Below are positions 4,559-5,613 of a DNA stretch of 5,613 nt, piece by piece. A program made the translations under genes and the position numbers. Origin of the DNA: Patescibacteria group bacterium (GTDB lineage Bacteria; Patescibacteriota; Patescibacteriia; 2-12-FULL-60-25); NCBI GenBank assembly GCA_018824765.1, contig JAHJFW010000031.1, positions 1 through 5,613 on the forward strand. The letters are read 5' to 3'. The stretch's first letter is position 1; each line of letters starts with the position of its first letter. The notes beneath the pieces are model-generated. The model made no database searches, was not told where the DNA came from, and was given only the letters and a program-made list of their open reading frames with translations.

Positions 4559-5613
4559 AACAAACCATTTTGTTCGTAGGCGGCGGTACTTTGGGGCCGG
4601 TAACACCCTTGCTGGCTGTTTTAAGGCGGATGAAGGAGCGGTGCAATGACTTGGATTTTGTATGGATTGGAACTTCTTCAGGTCCTGAAAAGACGCTGGT
4701 TGAAGCCGAAGGCGTGGTTTTTTTTGCGATTCAGGAGGCAAAAATTCCTCGTTATTTGAGTTTTAAACTTTTAAGCTGGCCGCTGGACTATTTTCGTGCG
4801 CGTTTAGCTGCTGAAAAGCTTGTTAAAAAAATCAGGCCTTCTTTGGTCGTGTCTGTCGGCGGATTCAGCAGCGTGCCGGTTATGCGCGCGGCAAAAGCCA
4901 TGAAAATTCCATGCGCCATCCATCAGCTTGACGCTGAAGCCGGTTTAGCCAACAAAGCCGTGGCAAGCATGTGCCGCTTGGTTTCCACTTCATTCAAATA
5001 TGATGTTCAGCCGTTCGCAGGCATTATCAGCGAACAGATAGCAACGCCCAGCAGGTTTGCCGGCGCTTCTATCCCGAGTAAAACCGAGGCTGCTCATTTT
5101 TTCGGGCTTGAGGTTGATGCGCCCATTGTCTTCTTGGTCGGTGGAGGAACTGGCGCGGTAGCATTGAACAATGCCGTTGATCATCACTTGGAAAAGATTT
5201 TAAAACTTGCGCAAGTTATTCATTTAACCGGTAAAGGCAAGATGGGTTCAGAACAAAAAGCCGACGGCTATGTCAGGCGCGAATTTTTCGATGAAGAGCA
5301 GATGTTGAATGCATATGCCGCGGCTGATCTTGTTGTTTCGCGTGCTGGTATGGGCGCGATTACGGATTTGATCGCTCTGAAAAAACCCGCGATTCTAATT
5401 CCGATTCCGCAGAGCCACCAGGAATCGAATGCGGATAAGACTGGGTTTGTGATCGTTCGGCAGGTTGAAGGGTTTGAAGACCGGCTGATTGATAAGATCG
5501 CCTCGTTGTTAAATAGCGAAGTCCAACTGCGACGTCTTGTAGATGCGGGGCATTCTGTCATCAAAGTTGACGACGGAAGCGCGTTGGCAAAGAGGTGGTT
5601 GGAACTGCTCTAA
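4555..5613 (+). CDS. murG: MurG-like UDP-GlcNAc:lipid I GlcNAc transferase (GT28), divergent
   Basis: Membrane-associated cytoplasmic enzyme that adds GlcNAc to lipid I, giving lipid II. The 352 residues match the family length (E. coli 355), and the stop codon is the last three bases of the window, so the gene is complete. It has two GT-B halves: an N-terminal domain with GGGTLGPVTPLLAV (9-22) and VSVGGFSSVP (99-108), and a C-terminal domain with FLVGGGTGAVALNN (193-206), VSRAGMGAITDLI (261-273) and PIPQSHQESNA (283-293), the UDP-sugar site. Several usually invariant positions differ from E. coli: GGTGGH becomes GGTLGP (His to Pro15), HEQN becomes HQLD (123-126), GGSQGA becomes GGGTGA, and the donor-site Glu is Asp271. 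Gln289 and Asn292 of the QxxNA motif remain. Context after ftsW makes murG the best call; a diverged GT28 with another acceptor is possible. The start ATG overlaps the ftsW stop. Confidence 0.88.
   Translation: MKQTILFVGGGTLGPVTPLLAVLRRMKERCNDLDFVWIGTSSGPEKTLVEAEGVVFFAIQEAKIPRYLSFKLLSWPLDYFRARLAAEKLVKKIRPSLVVSVGGFSSVPVMRAAKAMKIPCAIHQLDAEAGLANKAVASMCRLVSTSFKYDVQPFAGIISEQIATPSRFAGASIPSKTEAAHFFGLEVDAPIVFLVGGGTGAVALNNAVDHHLEKILKLAQVIHLTGKGKMGSEQKADGYVRREFFDEEQMLNAYAAADLVVSRAGMGAITDLIALKKPAILIPIPQSHQESNADKTGFVIVRQVEGFEDRLIDKIASLLNSEVQLRRLVDAGHSVIKVDDGSALAKRWLELL

Noticed and set aside
1..5613. UGA recoded to glycine, as in some CPR lineages
   Set aside because: ftsW ends at TGA in a classic ATGA overlap with murG, and all the other genes end in TAA or TAG with no in-frame TGA at conserved glycine positions.

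Overview
This window looks like a piece of a small, streamlined bacterial genome, most likely Patescibacteria (Candidate Phyla Radiation). That placement is inference. It rests on protein character: a divergent MurG, an FtsW whose usual HTD loop reads AGD, and a small three-helix membrane protein with an HYNIYLGIDD loop. A 7-nt tandem repeat tract and a pared-down cell-wall cluster agree with it. UGA is used as an ordinary stop (ftsW ends in TGA), so there is no sign of the UGA-glycine code known from some CPR lineages.

Layout. Positions 3-611 (+) hold the C-terminal part of an S41 (CtpA/Prc-type) processing protease with an intact Ser/Lys dyad; its N-terminus lies off the window. A Nudix hydrolase (526-1044, +) follows and overlaps the protease tail by about 86 nt if its first plausible ATG is used. 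A convergent hairpin at 1083-1111 separates it from rpmA (bL27, 1095-1394, minus strand), which has its own near-consensus promoter. Reading away from rpmA is a stand-alone NifU C-terminal-type Fe-S scaffold protein (1543-1794, +). Next comes a non-coding tract built of fourteen heptamers in one unbroken 7-nt register (1802-1899).

From 1946 to the end all genes are on the + strand: the small three-helix membrane protein, then mraY, ftsW and murG. These last three form a shortened division/cell-wall (dcw) cluster. MraY makes lipid I at the inner face of the membrane, MurG adds GlcNAc to give lipid II, and FtsW polymerises lipid II into septal glycan. Spacing is tight (28 bp between mraY and ftsW, an ATGA overlap between ftsW and murG), which suggests one coupled transcript. 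murD, commonly found between mraY and ftsW, is not there.

No tRNA, rRNA, insertion sequence, CRISPR array or phage gene was seen, and no gene-free stretch exceeds 300 bases. The least ordinary items are the heptamer array, the departures from MurG consensus, the three-helix protein beside mraY, and the arginine-rich, start-ambiguous Nudix N-terminus encoded inside the protease gene.
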